Assembly (NCBI RefSeq): GCF_000316665.1
Contig: NC_019678.1
Coordinates: 3,968,001 to 4,032,000, forward strand
Direction: 5' to 3'
DNA: 64,000 nt
DNA from: Rivularia sp. PCC 7116
GTDB taxonomy: Bacteria; Cyanobacteriota; Cyanobacteriia; Cyanobacteriales; Nostocaceae
Shown piece after piece: positions 33,917 through 42,618 of this stretch. The notes beneath the pieces are model-generated. The model ran no database searches and was not told the DNA's origin. It saw nothing but the letters and a program-made list of their open reading frames with translations. Position 1 is the first letter of the stretch, and each line of letters opens with the position of its first letter. The position numbers and the translations under genes were made by a program.

Positions 33917-34696
33917 ATGAATAGACATAATTGTAAATATACGGGTAAATTTCTAGCTCAATTATTTTTGGGGATAGCTGCTGTTGCTTTATTTTCTGAT
34001 ACGGTTGTAGCTGCGGATCATTTAAATTTAGAAGAAGGATTACCAACGGAAGTTGAAGATGCTTATCCGGTTCCCTATCAAGGTATTGAATTACAAGGTG
34101 CGGTAAAATATGACCGGATTAATGGTAAAGATAGTTTTGTTGTTGAACCGCGTTTAGAATATGGTTTTGCTCCTAATTGGCAGGGTAGAATTGCGGTTCC
34201 GTTTCAAAAGGGCGATGATTCGGATGGTATTGGAGATGTGGGAGTGGAAGTTTTCTACAATTTCAATACCGAAACTTTGAAAACTCCTGCTTTTGCTGTT
34301 TCTGTTGGGGTGGATGCTCCTACAAGTGAAGGTAGTGCGGGTATTGACCCTACCGTTAAATTTATAATGACTAAGACATTGGGAACTGGTGCAAATTTAG
34401 ATAGATTTCATCTCAATGCTAGTTATACCTTTAATGATGCGAACAAAGACGATGAAAGAAGAAGCGTTGTGAAAGCGGTTGCTGGTTACAGTCGTCGTTT
34501 AAATCCGCAAACTATTTTGGTAACAGATTTTGTTTACGAACAAGAGAAGGAAGAGAATGCAGATAGTTATGTTGTGGAATTAGGTATTCGTCAACAAGTT
34601 ACTCCTTTAACGGTTTGGAGCGTTGGTGCTGGGATAGGTTTAGATAACGATTCTCCTGATTTTAGAGTTACGGGTGGTATTCAGAAGTCTTTGTGA
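33917..34696 (+). CDS. outer-membrane beta-barrel, transporter/MetA-like
   Basis: This 259-residue protein has a signal peptide (FLGIAAVALFSDTVVAADH) and then alternating strands in a regular barrel pattern (IELQGAVKYDRI, FVVEPRLEYGFAPNWQGRIAVPF, GDVGVEVFYNF, AFAVSVGVDAPT, FRVTGGIQKSL). The layout fits small outer-membrane channels of the phenol-degradation MetA-like family often found in metal and solute clusters. It is probably co-transcribed with the Met-rich gene upstream (58-base gap) and could be its outer-membrane partner. The ATG at 33917 has TAGGG upstream. Confidence 0.72.
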   Translation: MNRHNCKYTGKFLAQLFLGIAAVALFSDTVVAADHLNLEEGLPTEVEDAYPVPYQGIELQGAVKYDRINGKDSFVVEPRLEYGFAPNWQGRIAVPFQKGDDSDGIGDVGVEVFYNFNTETLKTPAFAVSVGVDAPTSEGSAGIDPTVKFIMTKTLGTGANLDRFHLNASYTFNDANKDDERRSVVKAVAGYSRRLNPQTILVTDFVYEQEKEENADSYVVELGIRQQVTPLTVWSVGAGIGLDNDSPDFRVTGGIQKSL

Positions 34697-34754
34697 GAGC
34701 TAAGAGAGGCGGAAGAGGGGTAGATAATTATGCAAGACTCCTAACTTCTGACTT

Positions 34755-35273
34755 TTAGTAAGAGCGATATTCCTTAAAAACTTGGATTTCTCCATTGTTG
34801 TTAAAAGAGACTACAGGAAAAGGATCTTTTTTATTCCCCATTTCCATTCCCGGTGTACCTGAAGGCATTCCGGGTACTGATAAACCTATTTTGTTGGGAG
34901 ATTGAGCGACAAAACGTTTAATATCATCAGCAGGAACATGTCCTTCCATTACATAACCGTCAATAATTGCGGTATGACAAGATTCTAATTGTTGGGGTAC
35001 TTTATACTCTTGCTTAATGGCTGCCATTTCTTCAGTTTTAATATCATCTTTGATTTTAAAACCATGTTTTTGCATGTGTTTTACCCAGTCTTCGCAGCAA
35101 CCACAATAAGGGCTGCGATAAACGGTAACTTCTTTGGCTCCTGAATACAACGGTTGAGTTTCTTTATCCCATACGCTCTTCATTGCTTGAGCTTGATTTC
35201 CCGTAAATGGCAGCCAGTAAAATATTCCTGCCATTATTAAAATAATTATGCTTCTGATTATATAGATAGACAT
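34755..35273 (-). CDS. DUF411 metal-binding protein
   Basis: This 172-residue protein has an N-terminal signal or membrane anchor (IIILIMAGIFYWLPF). The DUF411 domain follows (about 45-150) with VYRSPYCGCCEDWVKHM, a CxCC metal-binding motif, and LESCHTAIIDGYVMEGHVP. The linker has Met residues (GMPSGTPGMEMG). DUF411 proteins are periplasmic and typically lie in copper/heavy-metal resistance loci. It is co-directional with rppB-rppA (69 bases downstream of rppB) and converges with the barrel gene. Confidence 0.87.
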   Translation of the reverse strand: MSIYIIRSIIILIMAGIFYWLPFTGNQAQAMKSVWDKETQPLYSGAKEVTVYRSPYCGCCEDWVKHMQKHGFKIKDDIKTEEMAAIKQEYKVPQQLESCHTAIIDGYVMEGHVPADDIKRFVAQSPNKIGLSVPGMPSGTPGMEMGNKKDPFPVVSFNNNGEIQVFKEYRSY

Positions 35274-35341
35274 TCTTCATAAACCTCTTGTAGATTTTAG
35301 ATTGAAGATTAAGAAGTTAAGAATTAATAATTAATCTCCCC

Positions 35342-36700
35342 TTATCTCCTTTTCTCCCCATCTCCCCTATTTCCAATTAATTCAACTGTAAAAATACTAC
35401 CCTTCCCAACCTCACTTTCAACATTCAAACTACCTCGATGGGATTTTATAATAGCTTGCGCGATCGCTAATCCCAAGCCCGAGCCACCAGTGTGTCTGGA
35501 GCGGTCATCATTAACTCGATAAAAGCGGTCAAAAATGTGAGATAATTCTCTATTGGGAATACCAATCCCCGTATCTCTTACTTGAATTACAGCTTCATTT
35601 TCATAACTTTCTAAAACAACGTCAACTTTACCACCAGGTGACGTATATTGAATCGCATTAACTATCAAATTAGAAAATAACCGATAAAGCTGCTCGGAAT
35701 CACCAATAATATTTATCGGTTTATCAACTTTGATTGTAGATATTAGATTTACTTTCGCCGCAATCGCCATTGCTGCAAATTCCTCGATCAAATCGTTGAT
35801 AATATCATTCAAACAACATACTTCTACTTGCAGAGAAATAGAGTCTCTATCAAAGCGCGAAAGCATTAGTAAATCTGTAACTAAATTAGTAATTCGCTGA
35901 TTTTGACGTTTTATTGTTCGGAGAATATCCCAGATTTCTGCTGCATGTAAATTTGGTGCTAAAAATGCTGAATCAACCGTTGCTTGAATTGCTGCTAAAG
36001 GAGTACGTAATTCATGGGCTGCATCGGCTGTAAATTGCTGAATTTGCCTGTAAGATTGATAAATTGGTCGCATTGCTAAACCCGATAACCACCAACTAGC
36101 AATAGCAACCATAATCATTGCCATTGGTAATCCGATTAACAAACTTAATTTAACTGCATCCATGTAGCTGTTAACATCGGCAATATTTCGTCCAACTTGT
36201 AAATATCCCCAGTTAAGATTATTCTTTGCTTGCAAAGACAGGGAAATTTGATGGTAAGAGTTACCAGCATCGTCTTTAATGGTTTGCCAAAGTTGATTTT
36301 GGAAGGGAAACTTTGATTTTTTCGGTAATGAGCCAGCAATTGCAATCAAATCACCGGAATTGTTAAATAAACGTACATAATAGTTTTGGTTAATTGCGTT
36401 TAAAACATCTGTTTGGGAACTAACTTGTGGGGATATACAACCCGATTCAACAATACAAATATTTGGTAGTAATTCCTTGACTACTGGTGATAATTGTTTT
36501 GGCTGATTGAGCTTTGATTCTAAATTATTGTGTAAAGTTTTGGCTATAAACTCTAATTCTCTATCTAAAGCAACTTCATGGGCATGAGATACTGTTATGT
36601 AAAGACCAAATCCACATACAGTTAAAATCAAACCCATTACAATAGCGTACCATAACGCTAAACGGATTCGAGTACGCTCAAATAGTTGATTTTGCTTCAT
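35342..36700 (-). CDS. rppB: sensor histidine kinase, RppB-type
   Basis: This 452-residue membrane histidine kinase has TM1 (about 14-36) followed by a periplasmic sensor domain with two Cys (LPNICIVESGCISPQ), TM2 (about 188-210), then phospho-acceptor FTADAAHELRTPLAA (His near 233), the N box LIVNAIQYTSPGG and the G boxes RDTGIGI and GGSGLGLAIA. The N-terminus LFERTRIRLALWYAIVMG and the two-Cys sensor match the cyanobacterial RppB/NrsS family, known for redox and nickel responses. It lies downstream of the response regulator gene, with a 36-base gap. The DUF411 neighbour suggests a metal signal. Confidence 0.85.
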   Translation of the reverse strand: MKQNQLFERTRIRLALWYAIVMGLILTVCGFGLYITVSHAHEVALDRELEFIAKTLHNNLESKLNQPKQLSPVVKELLPNICIVESGCISPQVSSQTDVLNAINQNYYVRLFNNSGDLIAIAGSLPKKSKFPFQNQLWQTIKDDAGNSYHQISLSLQAKNNLNWGYLQVGRNIADVNSYMDAVKLSLLIGLPMAMIMVAIASWWLSGLAMRPIYQSYRQIQQFTADAAHELRTPLAAIQATVDSAFLAPNLHAAEIWDILRTIKRQNQRITNLVTDLLMLSRFDRDSISLQVEVCCLNDIINDLIEEFAAMAIAAKVNLISTIKVDKPINIIGDSEQLYRLFSNLIVNAIQYTSPGGKVDVVLESYENEAVIQVRDTGIGIPNRELSHIFDRFYRVNDDRSRHTGGSGLGLAIAQAIIKSHRGSLNVESEVGKGSIFTVELIGNRGDGEKRR

Positions 36701-36736
36701 TCTTATAGTTAATTTTTCATAATTAATTTTGCATAA

Positions 36737-37447
36737 TTAATTGTAAATACGATTAGCATGAATATTAAAACGATAGCCCATACCGTGCAAAGTTTCGATT
36801 GGATTGCCACAACCACTTTGAGCTAATTTTCTTCGCAATAAACGTACTTGTGCTGCAACTACATTACTACTCGACTCTGCATTTACTTCCCAAAGCTGAT
36901 TGCGAATTTGTTCGGTGCTTAAAATTTGGTTTGGATGCTGCATAAAATATTCTAATAGCTGAAATTCTTTTGCTGTCAAACTTATTTCTTGCTTATCTTT
37001 TAGAGATTTACTATTAAATACAGTGCTACTACCGTAATCCAAAGTTAAATCGTTAATAGTTAGCTGTTGGGGTTGAAAATATGGTACTCTTCTTTGCAAA
37101 GCTCGTAATCTTGCCAATAACTCTTCCATTCCAAACGGCTTTACTAAATAATCATCCGCACCAGCATCCAATCCAGCCACCTTATCTTCCATACTATCTT
37201 TTGCTGTTAGCATCAATACTGGCAGAGCGCTTTTACTATTACGCAGTTTTTGACATAATTCCAAACCAGAAATACCTGGAAGCAGCCAATCAAAAATAGC
37301 TAAAGTGTAATTAGTCCATTGATTTTCTAAAAATTCCCATGCTTCGCTACCATCCTTAACCCAGTCAACCAAATATTTTCTCTGAATTAAAACCCGTTTA
37401 ATTGCTGCGCCCAAATCTGGTTCGTCTTCTACTAATAGCACTCTCAT
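36737..37447 (-). CDS. rppA: OmpR/PhoB-family response regulator, RppA-type
   Basis: This 236-residue protein has a receiver domain (about 1-118) with acidic pocket VEDEP, phospho-acceptor in LAIFDWLLPG (Asp53), DAGADDYLVKPFG (Lys) and a C-terminal winged helix (about 135-230, LTAKEFQLLEYFM and ETLHGMGYRF). The sequence matches the RppA/NrsR family of cyanobacteria. It is the first gene of a probable rppA-rppB-DUF411 transcript. Its start codon is only four bases from a 105-bp TGGTAAT array and has no Shine-Dalgarno. Confidence 0.88.
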   Translation of the reverse strand: MRVLLVEDEPDLGAAIKRVLIQRKYLVDWVKDGSEAWEFLENQWTNYTLAIFDWLLPGISGLELCQKLRNSKSALPVLMLTAKDSMEDKVAGLDAGADDYLVKPFGMEELLARLRALQRRVPYFQPQQLTINDLTLDYGSSTVFNSKSLKDKQEISLTAKEFQLLEYFMQHPNQILSTEQIRNQLWEVNAESSSNVVAAQVRLLRRKLAQSGCGNPIETLHGMGYRFNIHANRIYN

Positions 37448-37451
37448 GCGA

Positions 37452-37556
37452 TGGTAATTGGTAATTGGTAATTGGTAATTGGTAATTGGTAATTGGTAAT
37501 GGGTAATTGGTAATTGGTAATTGGTAATTGGTAATTGGTAATGGGTAATTGGTAAT
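37452..37556. repeat. TGGTAAT heptamer array, 15 units
   Basis: Fifteen consecutive heptamers, thirteen TGGTAAT and two GGGTAAT, lie directly upstream of the rppA start codon. The array replaces the usual leader, so repeat-number change could affect spacing between promoter and gene. Confidence 0.95.
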
Positions 37557-37798
37557 TATATATATTTTGACAAAATAAATTTTAATTATTTTTGTAAGTT
37601 GAGAATTTTAATTATTTTTTTTAATCATAGCATTTTTTGCGTTTGTTAATAAAGTTTATTTTGCATAACATGAAGCGATGAAATCAAGATGAAATCGACT
37701 AAATCAATAGTTATAAATATTTTTATTTCCATAGTTGGATGGGAAACAAGTAAATTAAACAATACTCTAAATAAAACTATTCCCTATTACCAATTACC
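37557..37798. other. divergent promoter region, rppA and glutaredoxin-MauE genes
   Basis: This AT-rich sequence holds a near-direct repeat AGCGATGAAATCAAGATGAAAT around 37673-37695 that resembles AGATGAAATCAAGATGAAAT near 32118-32137 upstream of the Met-rich gene. A shared direct repeat in front of two divergent metal-island promoters is a candidate RppA binding site. Confidence 0.4.
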
Positions 37799-38587
37799 AT
37801 GTCTAACATCACAACAGCAGAAAAAGTAAAACTATATAGAATGTCTACTCCAGAGCATGAATGTCCTTGGGGATTAAAAGCAGTTAATTTACTTAACGAA
37901 AAAGGAATTGAATTTGAAGATAATAAACTAACATCTCGCGAACAAGTAGACGCTTTTAAAACCAAATATCACATTGAAACAACACCGCAAATTTTCTTTG
38001 ACGATCAAATAATTGGTGGTTATAGCGAACTTGCAGAAAAATTAGACGTTGAAGCCGAAGGAGCAGAATATTCTTACATTCCGGTTATTGCAATATTTTC
38101 AACAGCAGGATTAATGGCTCTAGCAACCACTACAGGAATCACTGGATTTATGGGTTTTTCTTTATCCCTGCTAGCTTCTTTAAAATTAATGGATATCGAA
38201 TCCTTTGCTGAAAGCTTTCAAAAATACGATTTAATAACTAAGAAAATTAAACCCTACGCTAAAGTATATCCTTTTGCGGAATTAGCAATTGCTCTCGGTT
38301 TTCTTTCGGGGGTTGCTCCACTAGCAACAGGTATCACTTCTTTATTTATTGGTGTCAGCGGAGCGATTTCGGTGGTGAAAGCAGTATATATTGATAAATT
38401 GGCTCTTAATTGTGCCTGTGTGGGAGGAAATTCCCAAGCGCCATTAGGAATTGTCAGCTTTGCAGAAAATGCAATTATGGCAATTATGGGAGCAACACTG
38501 ATTTATTCTGCTGCTACCGGAGAAGTTGAAGCAGCCAAACTAAAACAAGTTGAACCAAATGCAATCTTAAGCTCGCAAAATACTTGA
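37799..38587 (+). CDS. glutaredoxin - MauE/DoxX-like membrane fusion
   Basis: This 262-residue protein has an N-terminal glutaredoxin domain (about 8-80) with a single active-site cysteine (HECPWGLKAV), cis-Pro TTPQIFFDD and IGGYSEL. A four-helix MauE/DoxX-like membrane domain follows (about 92-245), including ALNCACVGGNSQAPLG with its Cys pair. MauE-type domains shuttle reducing equivalents across membranes in protein maturation; the fusion could pass thiol reduction to periplasmic targets. The gene is divergent from rppA, suggesting control by that system. The monothiol active site is typical of this fusion. Confidence 0.85.
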   Translation: MSNITTAEKVKLYRMSTPEHECPWGLKAVNLLNEKGIEFEDNKLTSREQVDAFKTKYHIETTPQIFFDDQIIGGYSELAEKLDVEAEGAEYSYIPVIAIFSTAGLMALATTTGITGFMGFSLSLLASLKLMDIESFAESFQKYDLITKKIKPYAKVYPFAELAIALGFLSGVAPLATGITSLFIGVSGAISVVKAVYIDKLALNCACVGGNSQAPLGIVSFAENAIMAIMGATLIYSAATGEVEAAKLKQVEPNAILSSQNT

Positions 38588-38674
38588 AGCTAGGTAGAAT
38601 TAAAATTATAATGCATCCGCTTTTGTGGAAGTTGGTTTAATGTTTAATGTATTTTAATTCAAAGGGTTCTTAAC

Positions 38675-39106
38675 GTGCTTCGTAAAATTACACTTGTTTC
38701 TATCATCTGTTTACTGATACTTTCTACTACTTCGTGTACCGATAATCAAACAAATATTTCAGAATTAGAAGCAACTCAAGCCCCTTCTGGAACAGTAAAT
38801 TCTTCAGAAGTTGAAGCAACTCCAATACCTAATTCAAATAACAATAAATTACCCGTCACAGTAAAAAGTGCAGTATTATCGGATGCTGCACAGCGTGTTA
38901 GTAAACCCATAGCTGCATTGCTAATAACTCAAGCAGAAAAACAAAGTTGGGGAGACAGTTGTTTGGGTTTAGCTCAAACAGGTAAAGTTTGCGCTCAGGT
39001 AATAGTTCCTGGTTGGAAAGTTGTAGTTAATGATGGACTGCGCGATTTAGTTTATCGTACTGACAATAAAGGTAAGCAAGTAAAGTTAGAAGATTCACAA
39101 CAGTGA
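38675..39106 (+). CDS. small lipoprotein of unknown function
   Basis: This 143-residue protein starts at GTG 38675 with AAAGGG upstream and has a lipobox (LLILSTTSC, lipid Cys at residue 21). A Thr/Ser/Pro-rich linker follows, then a compact C-terminal domain (about 65-140) with ITQAEKQSWGDSCLGLAQ and KVCAQVIVPGWKVVV. The two Cys there may pair. Such WGDSCLGL domains are widespread in cyanobacterial hypothetical lipoproteins. It follows the glutaredoxin-MauE gene at 88 bases on the same strand and may be part of its transcript. Confidence 0.75.
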   Translation: MLRKITLVSIICLLILSTTSCTDNQTNISELEATQAPSGTVNSSEVEATPIPNSNNNKLPVTVKSAVLSDAAQRVSKPIAALLITQAEKQSWGDSCLGLAQTGKVCAQVIVPGWKVVVNDGLRDLVYRTDNKGKQVKLEDSQQ

Positions 39107-39285
39107 ACAGTGAACAGTTGGTAAAATTGATTTTTTAATGGGTATAGACAAATAAATTTTTCTCTACCCCCTCTTCCTCCTCCCTCCTTATCACGAATTA
39201 CGAATTACTAATTACTAATTATGCTCACCACCAATCATATTTATTGAACAAATATTCCCCATCCCTGCATTCCCTCTAATTCCAA

Positions 39286-40461
39286 CTAACTAGACAAAGC
39301 TTGCTTAACTCGGGAAGGCCAGAAATATTCTCCAAAACCTTTGGTAAGATTGCTAGGATTAGTTTGACTGTCAATTTCCGAACCCCATCTATTACCGGTG
39401 GAAACAAGACCAAATTTATCTCCGGGTTGAAAATGCCAAGCTAACATTCCAATTTTTAACGGCAGTGCATTTCGATATACTAATCCCGGAGCTTGGAAAC
39501 GATTGAAATCATTTTCACCAGCATTTCCCACCTCTCCAATTAATAATGCATGTCCTTTTTTCTGTACCCTATAAAGATAGTCAATGAATTTTGCATCCAT
39601 TTTTTTGTTTCCATGCGCCCAAAGGTCATAAACGTGAAGGCTAAAAATAATATTTTCGTAACTCTTGCCGTCAAAAAACTTTAGTTTATATCCTTGATGC
39701 AAAATAGCGCTGCTTTTCTCATCTACCATTTCTAAATCCCAGCTATCGCTATCTTGTCCGCAGCTATCAGCATCAACCACAATCGGATTTTTCGCACCAA
39801 CGCGATCGCGAATCAATCGAATCATTTCCTGGTGGATTTTTACCCATTCTGGAGAAACTCCTTTTCCTTTGGATACGACTCCTGGTTCGTTGATAATATT
39901 AAACCAAACATAAGGATTTGTTTTGTAACGTTCGGCTATAGTTTTCCAAAAATCATTCAACAACAGCAAATCATTTCCTTGAGGATAGCTGCAAGTCCAG
40001 TCATGAGCCTCTAACATGACAACAATCTTTTTATTCGTAAATGCTGCAACAATCTTATCGAGACTTTGTAAAGCTATTTCTCGATGTGTTGACCATTGCC
40101 ATTGTGACATGCGTTGACCTTGCCAAATTTGTTCTTTTAAACCAACTGTTGCACGTACAATATTAAAATTCCAATCATTTTGAATCGAATTTACTAGTTT
40201 TGCCGCACCACCAAGTTCTTTGGCATCCCATCCCATAAAATTCCAACCATTGATATTTGCACCAATAGGTATAAACTCTCTGCCTTCAGGGGATACTATT
40301 TTTGTACCATGTACCTGGAAGTACTTGCTTTGAGCATTTGAAATATTATTAAAACCTAATAAATTGTTTTCATTTACGAATAGATTTAATATCGGTGTTA
40401 AACATAAAGTTACAGTAAAAATAATTATCAGTGAGATAGCTTTTTTCTTCAATATCATCAA
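39286..40461 (-). CDS. glycoside hydrolase family 5 (cellulase-type)
   Basis: This 391-residue protein has a signal peptide or anchor (SLIIIFTVTLCLTPILNLF) and one GH5 catalytic domain. FIPIGANINGWNF is the first strand, FNIINEPGV holds the acid/base Glu, FSLHVYDLWAHG supplies the HxY strand and LLIGEVGNAG the nucleophile Glu. It should cleave beta-1,4 or related glucans outside the cytoplasm, for example during remodelling of cellulose-like exopolysaccharide. No carbohydrate-binding module is present. It stands alone. Confidence 0.88.
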   Translation of the reverse strand: MMILKKKAISLIIIFTVTLCLTPILNLFVNENNLLGFNNISNAQSKYFQVHGTKIVSPEGREFIPIGANINGWNFMGWDAKELGGAAKLVNSIQNDWNFNIVRATVGLKEQIWQGQRMSQWQWSTHREIALQSLDKIVAAFTNKKIVVMLEAHDWTCSYPQGNDLLLLNDFWKTIAERYKTNPYVWFNIINEPGVVSKGKGVSPEWVKIHQEMIRLIRDRVGAKNPIVVDADSCGQDSDSWDLEMVDEKSSAILHQGYKLKFFDGKSYENIIFSLHVYDLWAHGNKKMDAKFIDYLYRVQKKGHALLIGEVGNAGENDFNRFQAPGLVYRNALPLKIGMLAWHFQPGDKFGLVSTGNRWGSEIDSQTNPSNLTKGFGEYFWPSRVKQALSS

Positions 40462-40676
40462 CCTATAATATCTGATTAATGGATTTACCTGAATTACGCT
40501 AGATATAAAACAAGTTCCATTACTATTATTATGTTGTTTTTGACAATTTTAAAATAAATATTTTCTACAGGCAAAAAATAGTATATTCGCACCTGCGTTG
40601 AATTTTAACTGTAAAGACGTAGCATTGCTATATATTTATAATTGCTACGTCTGTCTCGGGTTGTCAGAAAAAGAAT

Positions 40677-40955
40677 TCAAAAAATCCTGGAACCGAGAAC
40701 CCCAATTAAAGCAATTAAGCCCAAACCTCTACGAAAGTAATTAACACCTTGAAATAATTCTTCCCAAGCCCAAGTAAATATGCAACCAAAAGCAAGCAAG
40801 TCCAAGCCTGTATAAATTTGACCGCTATTAAAAACAAGTTTGAGTAAACTCGCTACACCCCATGCAATCAAGGGTGGGTTTGGCGGTTGAGCAATCACAA
40901 TATTGCCATCGCGATCGCGAAACACTTTGTCAAATAATGAATTTTCCATTGTCAT
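40677..40955 (-). CDS. small two-helix membrane protein, hypothetical
   Basis: This 92-residue protein has a polar N-terminus (NSLFDKVFRDRDGNIVIAQ), two hydrophobic stretches (LIAWGVASLLKLVF and LDLLAFGCIFTWAWEELF) and a Gly-rich end. The N-terminal KVFRDRDGNIVIAQPPN is conserved in cyanobacterial hypothetical proteins I recognise only as such. No function can be given. A HIP1 site lies inside the gene near 40910. Confidence 0.7.
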   Translation of the reverse strand: MTMENSLFDKVFRDRDGNIVIAQPPNPPLIAWGVASLLKLVFNSGQIYTGLDLLAFGCIFTWAWEELFQGVNYFRRGLGLIALIGVLGSRIF

Positions 40956-41228
40956 AATACACCTACCCAGAATATTACTATTTATTTTTGGTGAAGCCTT
41001 TTCATGTCACCAATATTAAAATAATTTTTGTCAAAAAAACTCTACTGCTAGTATGTTGTGTCGCTGTATAAACTTACTTTTATACTACTTCTATTTATAT
41101 ATATCTGTAGGTATTTTGAACTCAAATAAATAAAGCAATCATAATGAAATAATGGTTACCTTTCATGAGTTAATAATAATTAGGCACTAATAGCTAAGAA
41201 CTAATAACTGTCAACTAACAACTAAGAA

Positions 41229-42101
41229 ATGATTACAGGTAACACTAAGCTACTGGGAGTAATCGGACATCCGGTAGAACATTCCCTATCTCCATTAATG
41301 CATAATGCAGCCTTAGAAAAGTTAAGATTGGATTATGTTTATCTTCCCTTTCCCATCGAACCCCAAAACTTAGCAACAGCTCTCGATGGATTTGCAGCTA
41401 TTGGTGTTGTAGGATTTAACGCTACAATTCCTCACAAACAAGCCATAGTCCCAAAACTATCAAATATTGAACCCATCGCTAGGGCTGTAGGTGCAGTTAA
41501 TACTGTTGTTCGTAAAGATGATAAATGGATAGGTACAAATACAGATGTCGAAGGATTTATTGCACCATTGCAATCCTTAGATAGAGACTGGAGCCAAACT
41601 AATGCACTGGTTTTAGGTAATGGTGGTGCAGCTAGAGCAGTTGTAGCAGGTTGTACTCAATTGGGTTGTGCATCGGTTCGCGTCGTAGGGCGCAATTTGC
41701 AAAAATTAGAAGAATTTCGCGATAGTTGGCAAGACTCTCCATTGTCTCCATTAAAAGTAAACGTACAAGTTCATGAATGGGGATATATCCCAGAAATAAT
41801 CAAAGAAGCAAACTTATTAATAAACACAACCCCCATAGGTATGTATCCCAAAATCGACAATTCGCCAATCAACGCAGATTTATTTTTGCATCTACCTAAA
41901 GATACAATTGTCTACGATCTAATTTATACCCCCAGCCCGACAAAATTTTTGCAATACGCACAGCAGGCAGATAAAACTGCGATCGACGGTTTGGAAATGC
42001 TAGTTCAACAAGGTGCAGCAGCTTTAAAAATTTGGTTGCGACGGGAAACTGTTCCAGTCGATGTAATGCGTAAAACCTTGCAGCAGCAGCTTTATAAGTA
42101 A
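41229..42101 (+). CDS. aroE: shikimate dehydrogenase
   Basis: This 290-residue NADP-dependent enzyme reduces 3-dehydroshikimate to shikimate in aromatic amino acid synthesis. Visible features are the substrate loop GHPVEHSLSPLMHNAAL, the catalytic Lys in NATIPHKQAI, NTDVEGF, the dinucleotide loop LGNGGAARAVV, and LINTTPIGM with DLIYTPSPTKFL. Length and motif order are normal. It stands alone; the upstream region has CAACTAACAACTA repeats. Confidence 0.95.
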   Translation: MITGNTKLLGVIGHPVEHSLSPLMHNAALEKLRLDYVYLPFPIEPQNLATALDGFAAIGVVGFNATIPHKQAIVPKLSNIEPIARAVGAVNTVVRKDDKWIGTNTDVEGFIAPLQSLDRDWSQTNALVLGNGGAARAVVAGCTQLGCASVRVVGRNLQKLEEFRDSWQDSPLSPLKVNVQVHEWGYIPEIIKEANLLINTTPIGMYPKIDNSPINADLFLHLPKDTIVYDLIYTPSPTKFLQYAQQADKTAIDGLEMLVQQGAAALKIWLRRETVPVDVMRKTLQQQLYK

Positions 42102-42618
42102 GCGTACAGATAATCAATTTAAGCGGTATTGCCACCTGAAAGCTCATAACTGACATTTTATAAGTCAAAACTTCAACATCGATCGGAATTCTTAAAGCTT
42201 AACTTATTTACTTTTTACACATTTATCGTATCATTGGTTATAGCAATTAATACTTTCATAGATGAAACTCTATGCTAATCATTAAAAAAGTATAAAGGTG
42301 ACTATCTGTGGTTCACTTAGACTTATTCGCAATATAATTTGCTGAATTATGTTCTGGTCTCAAAAAGATGAAGTAAAAAAAATCATCCATAAGATAGTTT
42401 TTTTTACTCTCTGAGATGATATTTACTTATTAGCGGGGTTTTGTTTGGAATTTTGCTGCTAATCGAATAACTTATTGTCAATAATATTTTCTTTTATGTC
42501 TTGCCAAGCTTTTATGTTTGAGCAGGGATAGATAATTATTGTCTGAATCAGTGAAAAATGAATAGTTCAAGCAATCGAACGAAATAAACAACTGATACTA
42601 AAAAATGATGTTTAAAAA
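42102..42618. other. intergenic region upstream of bicA
   Basis: About 515 AT-rich bases precede bicA. AATCATCC (about 42378) and GGATGATTT-type partial complements flank a T tract, and AGATGATATTTAC lies near 42413. No named operator can be asserted, but the region is long enough to hold a regulated bicA promoter. Confidence 0.4.
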
